Assembly (NCBI GenBank): GCA_029582265.1
Contig: CM055819.1
Span: 42,485,263 to 42,549,262 of the forward strand
DNA length: 64,000 bases
Source of the DNA: Zoroaster sp. YZ-2022
Taxonomy: Eukaryota > Echinodermata > Asteroidea > Forcipulatida > Zoroasteridae
Direction of reading: 5' to 3'
Shown here: piece by piece, positions 23,993 through 34,850 of the stretch
Position numbering within the stretch: position 1 is the stretch's first letter
Layout: each line of letters begins with the position of its first letter
The notes under the pieces: generated by a model
Database searches by the model: none
What the model was told of the DNA's origin: nothing
Seen by the model: only the letters and a program-made list of their open reading frames with translations
Position numbers and translations under genes: made by a program

Positions 23993-24439
23993 AATAGCCT
24001 TTTATATGGTTTACCGGATAGTCTAATTAACCAGCTTCAACGTGTGCAGAATTCCTGCGCTCGACTTGTTTGCAATTCATATAAATTCTGTCATATTACG
24101 CCATTATTAATTGATTTACATTGGCTTCCTGTTAGGTTGAGGATTAATTTTAAGATTCTTCTGATAACTTATAAGATTTTTTATGGTTTTGCTCCTTACT
24201 ATTTAAGTCAACTCATTACTAAGAAGCCTCAGTCTCATGATGGTCTTCGTAGTTCTAATGATGACACTCTTTTGAGCTACCCTGGGTATCGTACTAAAGT
24301 CACTTTAGGGGACCGTGCTTTTGAGTATGCTGCCCCTAAGCTCTGGAATGCTCTACCGATTAATATTAGGAAAGCAGATAGCATAGATACTTTTAAATCT
24401 TTGTTGAAAACTCATTTTTGGGGGATTGCTTTTTACTGA
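23993..24439 (+). pseudogene. CR1-like LINE reverse transcriptase, C-terminal end
   Basis: The frame opens at the satellite boundary (NSLLYGLPDSLINQLQRVQN) and continues SCARLV, then HITPLLIDLHWLPVRLRINF, APYYLSQLI, a GDRAFEYAAPKLWNALP stretch and FKSLLKTHF before the stop. This is the highly recognisable C-terminal region downstream of the reverse transcriptase in CR1-type LINEs (LQRVQN..ARL...HITP.L..LHWLPV..R..FK). The polymerase and endonuclease are missing, so this is a 5'-truncated insertion, as is usual for LINEs. The remaining frame is intact, which suggests a fairly young copy. Confidence 0.85.
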
Positions 24440-25012
24440 TCGCTATGAAGAGGGATTGTGCTATTTGGTGCAGGATATGTTGTGTTATAAATTGCTTGTG
24501 TTTTTGGTGTAAGATATGTTGTGTGAATAAATTGCGAGTTTTTGTTGTAGTGTTAAATTTGAATGTAAACTATTTATAGTTTAATTGTTACTGTACATGT
24601 ACTGCGTATTTGAACACTTCTTATAAAATGTAATAAATTGAGATGTCTTAAGCTTATTTTTAGTTTTAATATTGAATTTTAATTGTCATTTCGCTGTTAG
24701 ATTATGCTATGCATGCAAGTTTAATTATTGTCTTGGTTTTATTAGGAATTTGTTGTGTAATAATTTGTGGTGTCTAATCTTTTTTTAAAGTTTAAATATT
24801 GAATTTGATTGTCATTTTGCTGTGGATGTTCTATGCATTTTTGTTTTTTGTTTTGTGTCATGGTGTATATATATTTAACTTTTATCTATTATTATGTCAC
24901 ATGCTTAAATGATAGATTCTTTTTAAATTGTATGTATGAAGCATTTGTATTTGAAGCCAAATATTGAGTTGGGTAGAGTTAATAAAGTAGATAAAGTTGA
25001 GTAACTACATGT
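24440..25012 (+). mobile_element. 3' UTR of the CR1-like LINE
   Basis: AT-rich untranslated tail after the reverse-transcriptase fragment, ending near AATAAAGTAGATAAAGTTGA, where a short tail-like repeat is visible before the 57-bp minisatellite begins. The exact end is inferred. Confidence 0.5.
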
Positions 25013-25040
25013 AATAGGTCTTTGTAACATTCTTACCTGG

Positions 25041-25694
25041 TGGGGGATCAAGAAGTACATGTATGGGTCATTCCACCAGGTTGGGGCAAGCTTTGTGACA
25101 TGGTGTCCTTGTTACGTAGGTGGGTCATTCCATCAGGTTGGGGCAAGGTTTGTGACATGGTGTCCTTGTTACATAGGTGGGTCATTCCACCAGGTTGGGG
25201 CAAGCTTTGTAACATGGTGTATTTGTAACATAGGTGGGTCATTCCACCAGGTTGGGGAAAGCTTTGTGACATGGTGTCCTTGTTACATAGGTGGGTCATT
25301 CCACCAGGTTGGGGCAAGCTTTGTGACATGGTGTCCTTGTTACATAGGTGGGTCATTCCACCAGGTTGGGGCAAGGTTTGTGACATGGTGTCCTTGTTAC
25401 GTAGGTGGGTCATTCCATCAGGTTGGGGCAAGGTTTGTGACATGGTGTCCTTGTTACATAGGTGGGTCATTCCACCAGGTTGGGGAAAGCTTTGTGACAT
25501 GGTGTCCTTGTTACATAGGTGGGTCATTCCACCGGGTTGGGGCAAGCTTTGTGACATGGTGTCCTTGTTACATAGGTGGGTCATTCCACCAGGTTGGGAC
25601 AAGCCTTGTGACATGGTGTCCTTGTTACATAGGTGGGTCATTCCACCAGGTTGGGGAAAGCTTTGTGACATGGTGTCCTTGTTATGTAGGTAGA
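25041..25694. repeat. 57-bp minisatellite, ~11 copies
   Basis: Eleven or so units of 57 bp, GTGGGTCATTCCACCAGGTT followed by a GGGGCAAGCTTTGTGACATG half and GTGTCCTTGTTACATAG. Variants are GGGGAAAGC, CATCAGG and TACGTAG. 57 is a multiple of three, so both strands carry long in-frame repetitive frames with no independent sign of coding. A single inverted fragment of the unit lies at about 25808-25840. Confidence 0.95.
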
Positions 25695-25807
25695 TGTACC
25701 ATTCATTATCCTTATGAGTGCACATTCTCAATAATGTTAGTTAAGAATCATAATACATGATAATAAATGTTACATTTACCTGTGTAACAATAGACACCAA
25801 TCACTAA

Positions 25808-25840
25808 GCTTGCCCCAACCTGGTGGAATGACCCACATAT
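25808..25840 (-). repeat. inverted single copy of part of the 57-bp unit
   Basis: AGCTTGCCCCAACCTGGTGG and the following AATGACCCAC are the reverse complement of the core of the adjacent minisatellite unit, about 115 bp beyond the array. It is the only unit in this orientation. Confidence 0.85.
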
Positions 25841-26631
25841 CAATACATGAATGTCAAAGCTTAACAAGATGAAAAGTTTCAGAGAAGATGTGGAACATTT
25901 ATTTATAGAAGTGATCTTTGACATTTTAGCCTGGTAGTTGCCGAAAAATAGATAATGAATTTTGTTATCTCCTTGTATGCTACATGTATGTTATGATTCA
26001 GCTAGCATTATGTTCCATTATGTATGTGAACATCACATCAAGGAAACTTTTTTTACACTTTTCAGTTCATATAATTACCAAATTACTTTTAAGTGTAACT
26101 AGATTTTACAAACATCTCATTATATAAGTAGATGTTTGTTATAACAACTCTGTGGCATATAAGCTTAACCCTAACCTTCCCAAATCCTCCAAAATCCTCT
26201 TTGCTAAAAGTGAAGGATTTTGGAGGATTGAGGCTACATGCTCTTTGCTGAAGTGAAGGATTTTGGAGTATTGAGGTTATTAGGCATACTTGCCTTTCCA
26301 TGGTACATGTGCATCCATGTTTGTTGTAGTGATTGCAATTAGGTCAGTGGTTGGGTCAGTGGACACTATTGCTCCATGCATGCAGGGAGGGTCCCTGGCC
26401 ATGTACATGTATCACAGATTAGAAACACATGTGTGCATACATGTCATGTGCTTGCTTTACTACTGAAGGATTTTGGAGGATTCAGGTTATGTGTAAGCAA
26501 ATGGACCTAGGGAGTTAGGGAGGATTCAGGTTATGTGTAAGCAAATGGGCCTAGGGAGTTACGGTTATGTATGGTGATAATGCAATGAACTGCATCATGG
26601 GAGTCAGAAGTAAAATAGCCTGTCAGTGAGT

Positions 26632-27056
26632 ACAGTTACTCAGTGTTGCCATGTGCCTCCATAGCCTCTCTGGGCTCTGTCTCTGTTTCTGAGTACAGTT
26701 ACTCAGTGTTGCCATGTGCCTCCACGGCCTCCCCTGGGCTGTGCCTCTGTTTCTGTGTACAGTTATTCAGTGTTGCAATGTGCCTCCACAGCCTCCCCTT
26801 GGCTGTGCCTCTGTTTCTGTGTACAGTTACTCAGTGTTGCTATGTGCCTCCACGGCCTCCCCTTGGCTGTGCCTCTGTTTCTGTGTACAGTTATTCAGTG
26901 TTGCCATGTGCCTCCACGGCCTCCCATGGGCTGTGCCTCTGTTTCTGTGTACAGTTATTCATTGTTGTCATATGCCTCGCTTGGCTGTGCCTCTGTTTCT
27001 GAGTAAAGTTATTCAGTGTTGCCACATGCCTACATATCCTCTTCCTGGCCATGCCT
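26632..27056 (+). repeat. ~61-bp minisatellite, ~7 copies
   Basis: Diverged units with GTTATTCAGTGTTGCCATGT, a CCTCCACGGCCTCC block, TGGGCTGTGCCTCTGTTTCT and GTGTACA. Units shorten toward the right end. The cysteine-rich open frames over it shift between units and are not credible proteins. Confidence 0.9.
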
Positions 27057-27574
27057 CAGTGAAAATTCACAATGGCTCGTGTAGCAATTTTCATTTTGTT
27101 TTCAATATTTGTCACTTTAACCCTCCTACTATTGCTGCACTTTCGTGGGAGGTTGCTACAGAGGTCTAAACCAGTCAACTTCCTGTTTTTGACTGTTGAC
27201 CCAATTGTGCACACAAGGGTATTTTTGACTGGTTTGTACTGTCATTTTGACCACCCTGAACAATACCAGACAATGCTTTACCAGTTAAAAGGGGTTGACT
27301 TATTTTGACCTGTAAATGTACTCACTACACATAAGGTTTGACAGTGTTTGACTTTTAAGTGCACTAGATATACCTTGGGAAGTATTTAAATATTTTGACT
27401 GATTTTGAACCTTGTATTAGTACGAGGATTAATATAAATTGTTGTCAATGTTACTGAAAGGTTTCTCTTTGAAAACCATAAACATATGATTTGTTGGGGT
27501 GCATTTTAAATGTTATGATTCTTACTGATGCTGATATTGACTCATTGTTTGTCGTGTATGTTTGATCTTTATAG

Positions 27575-29654
27575 GAGACCAATTCAGACAATGATGCAAA
27601 TAGTGATGGTGAGAGTACTGCTAGAGCTGGTCTAGGGTTTACCTCGAGCAGTCAACATCATAACACATCACTTCAAGACAATTTTGGTGTCCAGACTATT
27701 ACAAGCACTAACTCCATGCAGGTAATGTTGTCTAGATGTTTATACTATTTGAACAATGTCTGCTGCACTGAATCAACTCAGTGGTATGAACATATGAATT
27801 TCCCAAATTGCTACTGTTGTCAGTCAAGGTGCTAGCCAGAGGTGTCTTTTAGACATGTGAAACACTACATTGGTAAATAGGGTGAAAAGACTCGAAATAT
27901 ACAAACTTGCATGAGTCTGCGACCTAGTAGAATAATTATGTAAGTGCATGAATGCATAGGTTGATGCAATTCTTGTTTCGGGTGATAAACAATTGATTTA
28001 ATTTTGTCCTACACAGACGTGTAGCTCGGTGGTCGAGAGGTTAAGACGTCTGCACTAGTAAGCAGGAGGTCGTGGGTTCGAATCCTGCCTGAGTCGCCTG
28101 TGAAGTTTTTCACAGACACTCAGAAAGCACTGAGGATGCAGTGCTATACACACATCGGTGTAGGATAAAATTAAAATACCCCATTATGCCTACACAAGCT
28201 TGCTGGTCTATGGCAGCTATCCTGTTCGTGCGCGCATTGGTGGCACACAAATTCTTTTCGCTACTTCCGGTTCCAAAGCTGGCATACCATTGTGTGTAAT
28301 TTAACGTAAATTCCTTTATTTTAATCTTCAAAAGCGATTCTTGAGGCAGAAATTGACTTTGTTAATAAGATTTTGAGTCTTTACAACACATACGTTAAAT
28401 GTAAGTCCCAAGCTTTCTAATTTCTTGCATAAATGCTTACAGTAAAGTGTGGTCAATGCATTTCCAATGGGCTTGTGATGATTTTTGGAGCCAGCATTTG
28501 CGACGTGGGAGTGGTTTATTTTGGAATTATGTCACTTACCAACAGGATTGCTTGTTACAATTGGTTGGAATTGTAGGGAGCACATACACCAATTATGTAA
28601 CTGGTGATTGGATATTGGGCATAGTATACATGTATGTGACTCACTCTGTGAAAATGAGTCACAAGTTGCAAATTTGACAAATATACATTTCTATGTAGCT
28701 GGAAAGAGTACATCATCGGCTTTAATTTGGTATATGTACGTTAGATGTGTGTGGCATATTGCATTATGGAGATATGGCATTTGTAATAATCAATAATGTG
28801 CATATATATATATATAACACAATTTATTGTTAGGTAAACAAGCATTCAAATGAAAACAAATGACATATTTGAAACAAAGTACTCACAAAAATCATTGATT
28901 TTAATATTTTATTGATTGAAATTGACGTTTATGTAAAAAATATTAAGAAAATTTAGATCCTAATGATGTAAAAAAAAAACATGATAACCAAAAATCAGAT
29001 GTTAAAAAAATTAAATAAAAAATAAAAATAAAAAACACCCTCTCATCATTCAATCGCCCATTACATGTAAACGCATGGCGCTACATGTGACTCATTTTCA
29101 CAGAGTGGGTCACATATGATGCTGTGTTGTGTTATAACAAGATCTCAATGTGTCTACTTTTTGATTGTTTCTTTATATGATAGGATTACTTTGCTAAGAA
29201 GATGAAAGAGCTTCGTGAAAAAAGGAAAGTAGATGCAGCATCAAATGTCAAGACAGAATCAGAAGACACAGTGTCTGACAGTATCACGATACAACAAGAC
29301 AGTGACAGTGACGAGAACACACATAAAAAGAAGAAAAAGAAATCCAAAAGAAAAAAAGACATTAAAATAGAGCAATGTACAGAAGAAGTTGATAAGGTTG
29401 AAGATAATAATGCTATTAATGAAGAGATTCATGCACTAGAAGATGGTAGTCTTACAGTGAGTATCATTGATCAAAAGAAGAAAAAGAAGAGAAGAAAACC
29501 TGATATAGATGAAAGAATTGCCAATGAGGATGAACAGCGTAATCAATGCATAAGTGATGGAAATTTAAAGAAACAAAAAAAGTCCGATGAGGAAGAAACT
29601 GAGAAGGCAGACAGACGTGCTAAAAAGAAAGCAAAGAGGAATAAGACTGCATAG
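27575..29654 (+). CDS. PINX1/PXR1-like protein, last two coding exons
   Basis: Two exons join in phase 0. The first, 27575-27721, lies between TTTATAG and GTAATG and encodes an Asn/Ser/Asp-rich linker (ETNSDNDANSDGES) ending FGVQTITSTNSMQ. The second, 29184-29654, follows ATGATAG and begins DYFAKKMKELREKRK, then a long acidic and lysine-rich tail with several KKKKKK runs and a TAG stop. A conserved hydrophobic-DYFAKKM motif followed by a lysine-rich tail is characteristic of PINX1/PXR1, G-patch proteins of the nucleolus acting in rRNA processing and telomerase control. The N-terminal G-patch exons are not recognised in this window, perhaps because introns are long. GPATCH4-like proteins also have lysine-rich tails but lack this motif. 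The intron carries a tRNA-like repeat and a MITE. Confidence 0.6.
28014..28098 (+). repeat. tRNA-derived repeat head
   Basis: GTAGCTCGGTGGTCGAGAGG matches the D-arm/A-box of a tRNA, and GGGTTCGAATCCTGC matches the T-arm/B-box. The anticodon stem (TCTGC/GCAGG) closes an 8-nt loop instead of 7, and the acceptor stem pairs poorly. I therefore call it a tRNA-derived SINE head or tRNA pseudogene, not a working tRNA gene. Confidence 0.6.
28635..29114. mobile_element. 480-bp MITE with ~30-bp TIRs
   Basis: The left end TGTGACTCACTCTGTGAAAA (continuing TGAGTCACA) and the inverted right end TGTGACCCACTCTGTGAAAA (continuing likewise) are almost identical. There is no coding capacity. It sits inside the intron of the PINX1-like gene. 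The first ~20 bases of the TIR resemble those of the 3756-7548 element. Confidence 0.8.
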
Positions 29655-29736
29655 AAAGACCTGGTAGCAAATGATGTACACAAATGGGTAGCTTGACATA
29701 ACTGCATTATTTAAGATTGACATGTACTTCACATTA

Positions 29737-29984
29737 CACTTTCATTCTTTGGTAATTGCCCAAACAATTGTGTCATAGCTTACTATTATTCCATGTCACT
29801 TTCATTCTTTGGTAATTGCCCAAACAATTGTGTCATAGCTTACTATTATTCCATGTCACTTTCATTCTTTGGTAATTGCCCAAACAATTGTGTCATAGCT
29901 TACTATTATTCCATGTCACTTTCATTCTTTGGTAATTGCCCAAACAATTGTGTCATAGCTTACTATTATTCCATGTCACTTTCA
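29737..29984 (+). repeat. 60-bp tandem repeat, 4 near-identical copies
   Basis: Four copies plus a fragment of a 60-bp unit starting CACTTTCATTCTTTGGTAAT, with no difference seen between copies. It starts about 80 bp after the stop of the PINX1-like gene and so probably lies in its 3' UTR or just beyond. Identity this high means very recent expansion or an assembly effect. Confidence 0.97.
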
Positions 29985-30130
29985 GAACACATGAATGAAA
30001 ATGTAAATGTTAAAAGAATCATTACCCAAGACAGTTTAGACAATCTGATTGAACAAAACTTATTTACGGATGGTAAAGACATGGCTTATCAAAATCAGAG
30101 CAGCGTGTATGTGCCAGCTGTTCTATTTAT

Positions 30131-30480
30131 TTGAACCAATAATAATAATGCGTACGTATCCACCAAACTGGTGCTCAAGGCGCATTATTATTACCCCTGC
30201 TCATCAGGCTCATAAATCATTCCTGAAACCATCTCAGCTCCCTGGGGAGTATACAGTTCAATTGCTGCCATTACAGTGCATATAGGGCTAATCAAACACA
30301 ACAACCAACTCTGCCCTCACAGGTACCCATTTACCCCTGGGTGGAGAGAAGCAATTATGGTAAAGTGTCTTGCTCATGGACACAAGCACCCTGGTCGCGG
30401 CTGGGATTCGAACCCACATTTTGATGACTCAACCATCAGAACACAAATCTGATGCACTACACCGCTCGACCATGGCAGAG
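30131..30480 (-). mobile_element. tRNA-derived SINE, minus strand
   Basis: Read on the minus strand: a tRNA-like head with A-box (TGGTCGAGCGG) and B-box (GGTTCGAATCC at 30403-30413), a body with CTTGTGTCCATGAGCAAGAC and CTCCACCCAGGGGTAAATGG, and a 3' end with GCCTTGAGCACCAG followed by an ATTATTATT tail. Internal pol III promoter boxes plus a trailing simple repeat define a SINE. The same family lies in the opposite orientation 250 bp away. Confidence 0.8.
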
Positions 30481-30730
30481 TGACAAAGATTGTATTGCAT
30501 CATGCTGTTTCGTGTGTCCCCAAATTATGAATTTGCCCATTTCTATTTTGCTTACAGTTTTTGGTAACAAAATTGATAGTGGCATTTACAAATGGGAATA
30601 AAAGTTTGACACTTGGTCTTTACCGTGGTCACAATGTAATAAGGACCTCGCCTTTGGCTCGGTCCTTATCGTCCCTGACCACGCCCAAAACCCGTCATTA
30701 ACCTGCATTAAAGACCGTAGAGAGTATGGA

Positions 30731-31030
30731 GTGCCATGGTCGAGCGGTCTAGTGTATTGAACTTGTGTTCTGGTGGCTGGGTCGCCAGAGTGTGGGTTCG
30801 AATCCCGGCCGCGACCGTGGTGCTTGTGTCCTTGAGCAAGGCACTTTACCGTAATTGCTTCTCTTCACCCAGGAGTATAAATGGGTATCTGGCAATAGCT
30901 AGGGAAGTAACCTGGCATCCTATCCAGGGGGAATGGAAATATTCTCAGTCGTTTCATACCAACGAAACCGGAGATAAACACCGGCCTGATGAGCCAATAT
31001 GGCTCGGGACAGACTTTACTTTACTTTTAA
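30731..31030 (+). mobile_element. tRNA-derived SINE, plus strand
   Basis: The A-box region TGGTCGAGCGGTC and B-box GGTTCGAATCC start the element; CTTGTGTCCTTGAGCAAGGC and TTCACCCAGGAGTATAAATG form the body. The 3' part (CCGGCCTGATGAGCC, then ACTTTACTTTACTTTT) differs from the minus-strand copy. So the two are related subfamilies with shared heads and different tails. Confidence 0.8.
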
Positions 31031-31366
31031 AGACCGTGAGACAAACATTTATTCCCTTATTACATCATTGCATTTTCAATAGTGTCTCATGAGCGACACA
31101 TCAACATTTATTTAATAACAGCGAATGTTGCATGTCCAATATACTTAAAAACAGGGCTGGGCAACGCATAGGCTGCATGTGGCCCATGCAGGGTCTTAAT
31201 GCGGCCTGTGAAACCTCTTCAAGAAAAAAATACTAATAATAATTCTCTCTTTCTGCTAAAATTATTAACCTGTCTTTCAATTTTTAAAATACATGTAATA
31301 TACTGGTTTAAGACAAATTGCAGGTAATATTTTTTATGTAATAAAAACATGGACATTATGTTTGTG

Positions 31367-31618
31367 CTATCCTGTATCTATACATTAAGCAATATTGTTA
31401 TTTGTTTCAATGAAAAGCAGTCATCAGCACCCAGGCCTTTATGTACTCTGCTATCCTGTATCTATACATTAAGCAATATTGTTATTTGTTTCAATGAAAA
31501 GCAGTCATCAGCACCCAGGCCTTTATGTACTCTGCTATCCTGTATCTATACATTAAGCAATATTGTTATTTGTTTCAATGAAAAGCAGTCATCAGCACCC
31601 AAGCCTTTATGTACTCTG
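31367..31618 (+). repeat. 84-bp triplication
   Basis: Three tandem copies of an 84-bp unit beginning CTATCCTGTATCTATACATT; only one substitution is visible (CAGG to CAAG in the third). The unit is a multiple of three and stays open, but nothing else supports coding. Confidence 0.95.
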
Positions 31619-31689
31619 TACTTTTCAATTATTATATTGGTGAATGAAAATGCACAGCAACTACCTATCTGTATGCTCATAACACAGTC

Positions 31690-33235
31690 AATTTAGTATT
31701 TCTTGTTTTTGTGGGGAAGGACTAACTTCCTTTGACCCGTTTAAAAAAGAAGTTGAATAACCAATTGAAATTTTAAAAAATGGGCCCCACTGCAAGATAT
31801 TTGATCCCATTTATTCTCATAAAAGTGGCAGAGGTAATCATTTGTTGTCAAGTATAACACAAAATAATAATCAAAACTGGGCAACTGTTAATTAAACAAA
31901 GTACTAACTTTGCCACAAAATTAAACCCACTTAATCTTGGAAAATAACATTTACCAAAATACCCCAAACCCAAATACTAAAACTTCAAAACCAACTTGGT
32001 CAAAATGACATTCCATTTCCCAGTCTATGGAATCATTTGAAAGTCACCAAGACAAAACTCTTATGTGTTCGAGCTATAAATTGGATAGAATCAAAAACAT
32101 AAGTCGGTGGTTTCTTTCGTAATTGATAATCTTTGATGTTTTTTTGGCACAGCTCCAAATTATACAACCTGTGTGTTTCTGTGAGTTAAGTTTTACGTAC
32201 TATGGACACTGTACTGTTATTACAAATTGTGCTGAAAGTGATTCCAATGGATGTTTCTGTGGTAGCTCAACAAATTTCAGAAATACTCTATTGATACTGC
32301 AATCACTGTACCATCATATGGTACCATGTAGTGCTTATACAAAATGAACTTTACGTACATGTATAGTGAAAGGGGTTCATTATACAATATTCGCCCATTG
32401 TGATGTGGTTCATAGTGTACACACAAGGCAAGCCATTTGTCATTGAGGGTGTAAACAACCAATTTAACATATCACAATAAAAAACAACAACAATTGTTTA
32501 ATATTGTAACACAGGGAAACCTAGGTATCTATTAGTATTATTGCAATACCAAGTGTTGGCTGCTGGGTTGCATCACTCCTGGCTAGTATCTACATGTATG
32601 TGTACATGTAGCTGTCAATTACATGAGTGGCATGTATATTTGGAGTGGTGACAGCTGACAGCAGCGTGAGTATTTAACCCATGAACCCTGCGTGGTTCAT
32701 TCTCTTTCCTCTATCCACTCTGTCCCTCATTCAGACATGAAGTGAACCAGTAATTGCCAATCACTCAGTGCCAGTAGCCTCATAAATTGTATGAGTAGGT
32801 ATCATTAAATTACTGCCAATCATTCCCAAATATTAATTAAGAAATTATTATGTGAATTATCTGAGCTAATTATTTGGAAGTGCTAGTGTTGTCATAACTT
32901 TCTGGACCAACGAAGGTGCACTATCTAGTAATATTAAAAACAAATTATTGTCATTTGATGGGTTGAACACAATCTGGTGTAATCAATTAGTACTGCAATT
33001 TGTGCCTTCAATCCAAAAACTGTTTGACACATATGGGACGTACTACAGTATATTCTAGTGGACATATTTTGTTTAAATTAACCTCATTCCAAATGCTTTT
33101 GAGCAGTATTGACTCTAAAAGAGGTAGACCCTGAAGATAAGGTTGCAATCAATTGCAGTTTATTCAGGAAGAAACATTCAGCAAGCTATTAATAAACATG
33201 AGGAAGTTTGTGATATTTAGAAGTCGGTGAACAAT
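31690..33235. other. non-coding interval
   Basis: No gene or named repeat recognised. Short open frames at 32123-32462 show no domain. Confidence 0.4.
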
Positions 33236-33269
33236 TAACACAAAATTAACACTTCTCTGGTCAACATTA

Positions 33270-34010
33270 AAAATACTCTGCTCGGGATTCGATCCATGGA
33301 ATCTCTGGCTCGTCAGTCACGCGCACTAACAACTGAGCTAACAGCTGATTCTTTGCATTCGTAAGATTAAAGATATATTTGAAGTTAAAATACCATTTAA
33401 ATATTTTTCAACAGGAATATACTTTTACAAAATTACCAATTCTCTGCTTGGGATTTGATCCAAGGATTTCTGGATAGTCAGTCACGCGCATTACCAACTG
33501 AGCTAACTGATTGTGATGCATTCGACAGGTTAAAGATATAGTTGAAGTTAAAAGACCATTTAAATGTTTTCAACAGGAAAACAAGTTAACAATTATCTGG
33601 TCGGGATTTGATGCATGGATTTCTGGCTCGTCAGTCACGTGACCTACAAACTGCTACAGATTATTGTGCATTCGATAGGTTAAAGATATATTTGAAGTTA
33701 AAAGACTTTAAATGTTTTCACTTTTACAAAATTAACAATTCTCTGGTTGTGATTCGATCGGAGGATCTCTGGCTCGTCAGTCAACCGCACTACCAACTGA
33801 CCTAACTGATTCTTGTGTATTCGTAAGGTTAAAGATATATTTGAAGTTAAAAGAGCATTTAAATGTTTTCAACAGGAATATGTTTTTACAAAATTAATAA
33901 TTCTCTGGTTGGGATTCGATCCGAGGATCTCTGGCTCGTCAGTCACGCGCACTACCAATTCAGCTAAGTGATGATTGTGCATTTTCGAGGTTAAAGATAT
34001 ATTTGAAGTT
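33270..34010 (-). repeat. tandem array of ~155-bp tRNA-like units
   Basis: Five units repeat at intervals of about 146-166 bp. On the minus strand each reads TTAGCTCAGTTGGTAGTGCG (a good A-box), then ACTGACGAGCCAGAGATCC and a B-box-like GGATCGAATCCC, followed by a spacer with TTAACTTCAAATATATCTTT. B-box-like positions are near 33284, 33450, 33603, 33749 and 33911. The anticodon loop of the better units would be CTGACGA. Boxes decay from unit to unit, and no unit folds convincingly as a whole tRNA, so this looks like a tandemly amplified SINE head. Confidence 0.75.
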
Positions 34011-34052
34011 AAAAGAGCATTTAATTGATATTTCACTAAAAGTGTATATTGG

Positions 34053-34850
34053 CTTTAAGTTCAGCAAAGAGAATGAATCTCTCTTGAGTCACTGTTCTGA
34101 TAATAACCTTATATGGTCGATGTGCTCATCATCTTCAAGTTAAGTTCAGCATGGTGCAAAGAATGAATCTCTCTTGAGTCATTGTTCTGATAATAACTTT
34201 ATATGGTCGATACTCATCATCTTCAAGTTAAGTTCAGCATGGTGCAAATAATGAATCTCTCTTGAGTCATTGTTCTGATAATAACCTTATATGGTCGATG
34301 TACTCATCATCTTCAAGTTAAGTTCAGCATGGTGCAAAGAACGAATCTCTCTTGAGTCATTGTTCCGCTAATAACCTTATATGGTCGATGTACTCATCAT
34401 CATCAAGTTAAGTTCAGCATGGTGCAAAGAATGAATCTCTCTTGAGTCATTGTTCTGATAATAACCTTATATGGTCGATGTACTCATCTTCAAGTTAAGT
34501 TCAGCATGGTGCAAATAATGAATCTCTTGAGTCATTGTTCTGATAATAATCTTATATGATTGATGTGTTCATCATCTTCAAGTTAAGTTCAGCATGGTGC
34601 AAAGAATGAATCTCTCTTGAGTCATTGTTCTGATAATAACCTTATATGGTCGATGTACTCATCTTCAAGTTAAGTTCAGCATGGTGCAAAGAATGAATCT
34701 CTTGAGTCATTGTTCTGATAATAACCTTATATGATTGATGTGTTCATCATCTTCAAGTTAAGTTCAGCATGGTGCAAAGAATGAATCTCTCTTGAGTCAT
34801 TGTTCTGATAATAACCTTATATGGTCGATGCGCTCATCATCTTCAGGAGA
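34053..34850 (+). repeat. ~95-bp tandem array, ~9 copies
   Basis: Units contain AAGTTAAGTTCAGCATGGTG, GAATGAATCTCTCTTGAGTC, a TTCTGATAATAACCTTATAT block and GTCGATGTACTCATCATCTTC. Small indels (loss of ATC or TC) distinguish units. It follows directly on the tRNA-like array. Confidence 0.95.

Noticed and set aside
25048..25760. 227-233-residue frames on both strands
   Set aside because: A 57-bp minisatellite is a multiple of three, so both strands stay open; there is no start context, domain or codon bias.
26643..27169. Cysteine-rich secreted protein frames
   Set aside because: Open only because of the ~61-bp minisatellite; the frame changes at indels between units.
28014..28098. Functional tRNA gene
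   Set aside because: The anticodon loop has 8 nt and the acceptor stem mispairs; treated as a tRNA-derived repeat.
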